A stretch of 15,083 nucleotides of DNA, from positions 1 through 15,083 of the forward strand of contig JAJYSL010000094.1 of NCBI GenBank assembly GCA_021793595.1, given 5' to 3'. The translations under genes and the position numbers were made by a program. Each line of letters opens with the position of its first letter. The first letter of the stretch is position 1. A model generated the notes under the pieces. The model did no database searches and was not told the DNA's origin. It saw nothing but the letters and a program-made list of their open reading frames with translations. Of the stretch, positions 15,016-15,083 are shown in pieces. The DNA is from Acidobacteriota bacterium (GTDB taxonomy: Bacteria > Acidobacteriota > Terriglobia > Terriglobales > Acidobacteriaceae).

Positions 15016-15083
15016 ATGAAAGCGATCATTCTTGCATGTGGACTGGGCAGTCGGTTGGCGGGGGAGACTTCCTCACGCTCCAA
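15016..15083 (+). CDS. rfbF: Sugar-1-phosphate nucleotidyltransferase, RfbF-like (glucose-1-phosphate cytidylyltransferase), N-terminal fragment
   Basis: Only 22 codons are present before the right edge. They read MKAIILACGLGSRLAGETSS followed by RS: the nucleotide-binding start of sugar nucleotidyltransferases (GxG[TS]R). The spacing GLGSRL-xxET matches RfbF/DdhA cytidylyltransferases (GLGTRL-xEET) better than RmlA (GTRLxPxT). RfbF makes CDP-glucose, the first step toward CDP-3,6-dideoxyhexoses, and rfbH lies 2.4 kb upstream, which supports this reading. One oddity is Cys8 where Gly is usual (LAGG to LACG). GGAGG at 14995-14999 is 16 nt before the ATG, rather far, so start by coupling to the short upstream frame is possible. 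Other members such as a GDP-mannose or UTP enzyme cannot be excluded from so little sequence. Confidence 0.65.
   Translation, partial: MKAIILACGLGSRLAGETSSRS

Overview
The window looks like a chromosomal segment from an Acidobacteriota bacterium, probably class Terriglobia (inference). The reasons are a secreted S53 (sedolisin) protease with an Ig-like domain and two hydrophobic C-terminal segments, a secreted Ig-fold protein with a long Pro/Thr linker, a Tat-exported amidase, moderately high GC, and loosely packed genes of mixed orientation. Taxonomy was inferred from gene style only. No rRNA, tRNA, CRISPR array, insertion sequence or phage gene was seen.

Layout from left to right. (1) 1-596, minus strand: the N-terminal part of a secreted protein with one He_PIG-type domain followed by a (Thr3-4 Pro3)n tract that runs off the left edge. 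(2) 937-2307, minus strand: an O-antigen ligase/polymerase-family membrane protein, divergent from (3) a Wzx-like lipid-linked oligosaccharide flippase at 2670-4223. The 362-bp spacer between them contains two palindromes that could be operators. (4) 4265-6148, plus strand: a Tat-exported amidase-signature hydrolase 41 bp after the flippase. (5) 6349-6867 and 6933-9548, minus strand: a DUF1697 protein and, upstream of it, a sedolisin-type protease with a good sigma70-like promoter at 9651-9679. (6) 9808-11018, plus strand: a TauE/SafE exporter and a DUF1634 membrane protein separated by 2 bp. (7) 11318-12652, plus strand: RfbH (E1), the PMP/[2Fe-2S] CDP-6-deoxy-hexulose 3-dehydrase, with every diagnostic residue present. 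(8) 12684-14831, minus strand: a 715-residue polytopic membrane protein resembling GT-C-type sugar-transfer proteins. (9) 15016 to the right edge: the first 22 codons of a sugar-1-phosphate nucleotidyltransferase resembling RfbF, the first enzyme of the CDP-3,6-dideoxyhexose pathway.

Four or five of the ten genes concern cell-surface polysaccharide: ligase/polymerase, flippase, RfbH, the RfbF-like start and probably the GT-C-like protein. RfbH uses the product of the RfbF-RfbG steps, so the right edge probably opens into a CDP-3,6-dideoxyhexose (O-antigen sugar) locus. The protease, amidase and Ig/PT protein form an exported-protein theme. I found no convincing wholly novel system. The items most worth following are the RfbH/RfbF split around an uncharacterised membrane protein, the hairpin and short ORF in front of the RfbF-like gene, the palindromes between ligase and flippase, and the recently duplicated Pro/Thr repeat.
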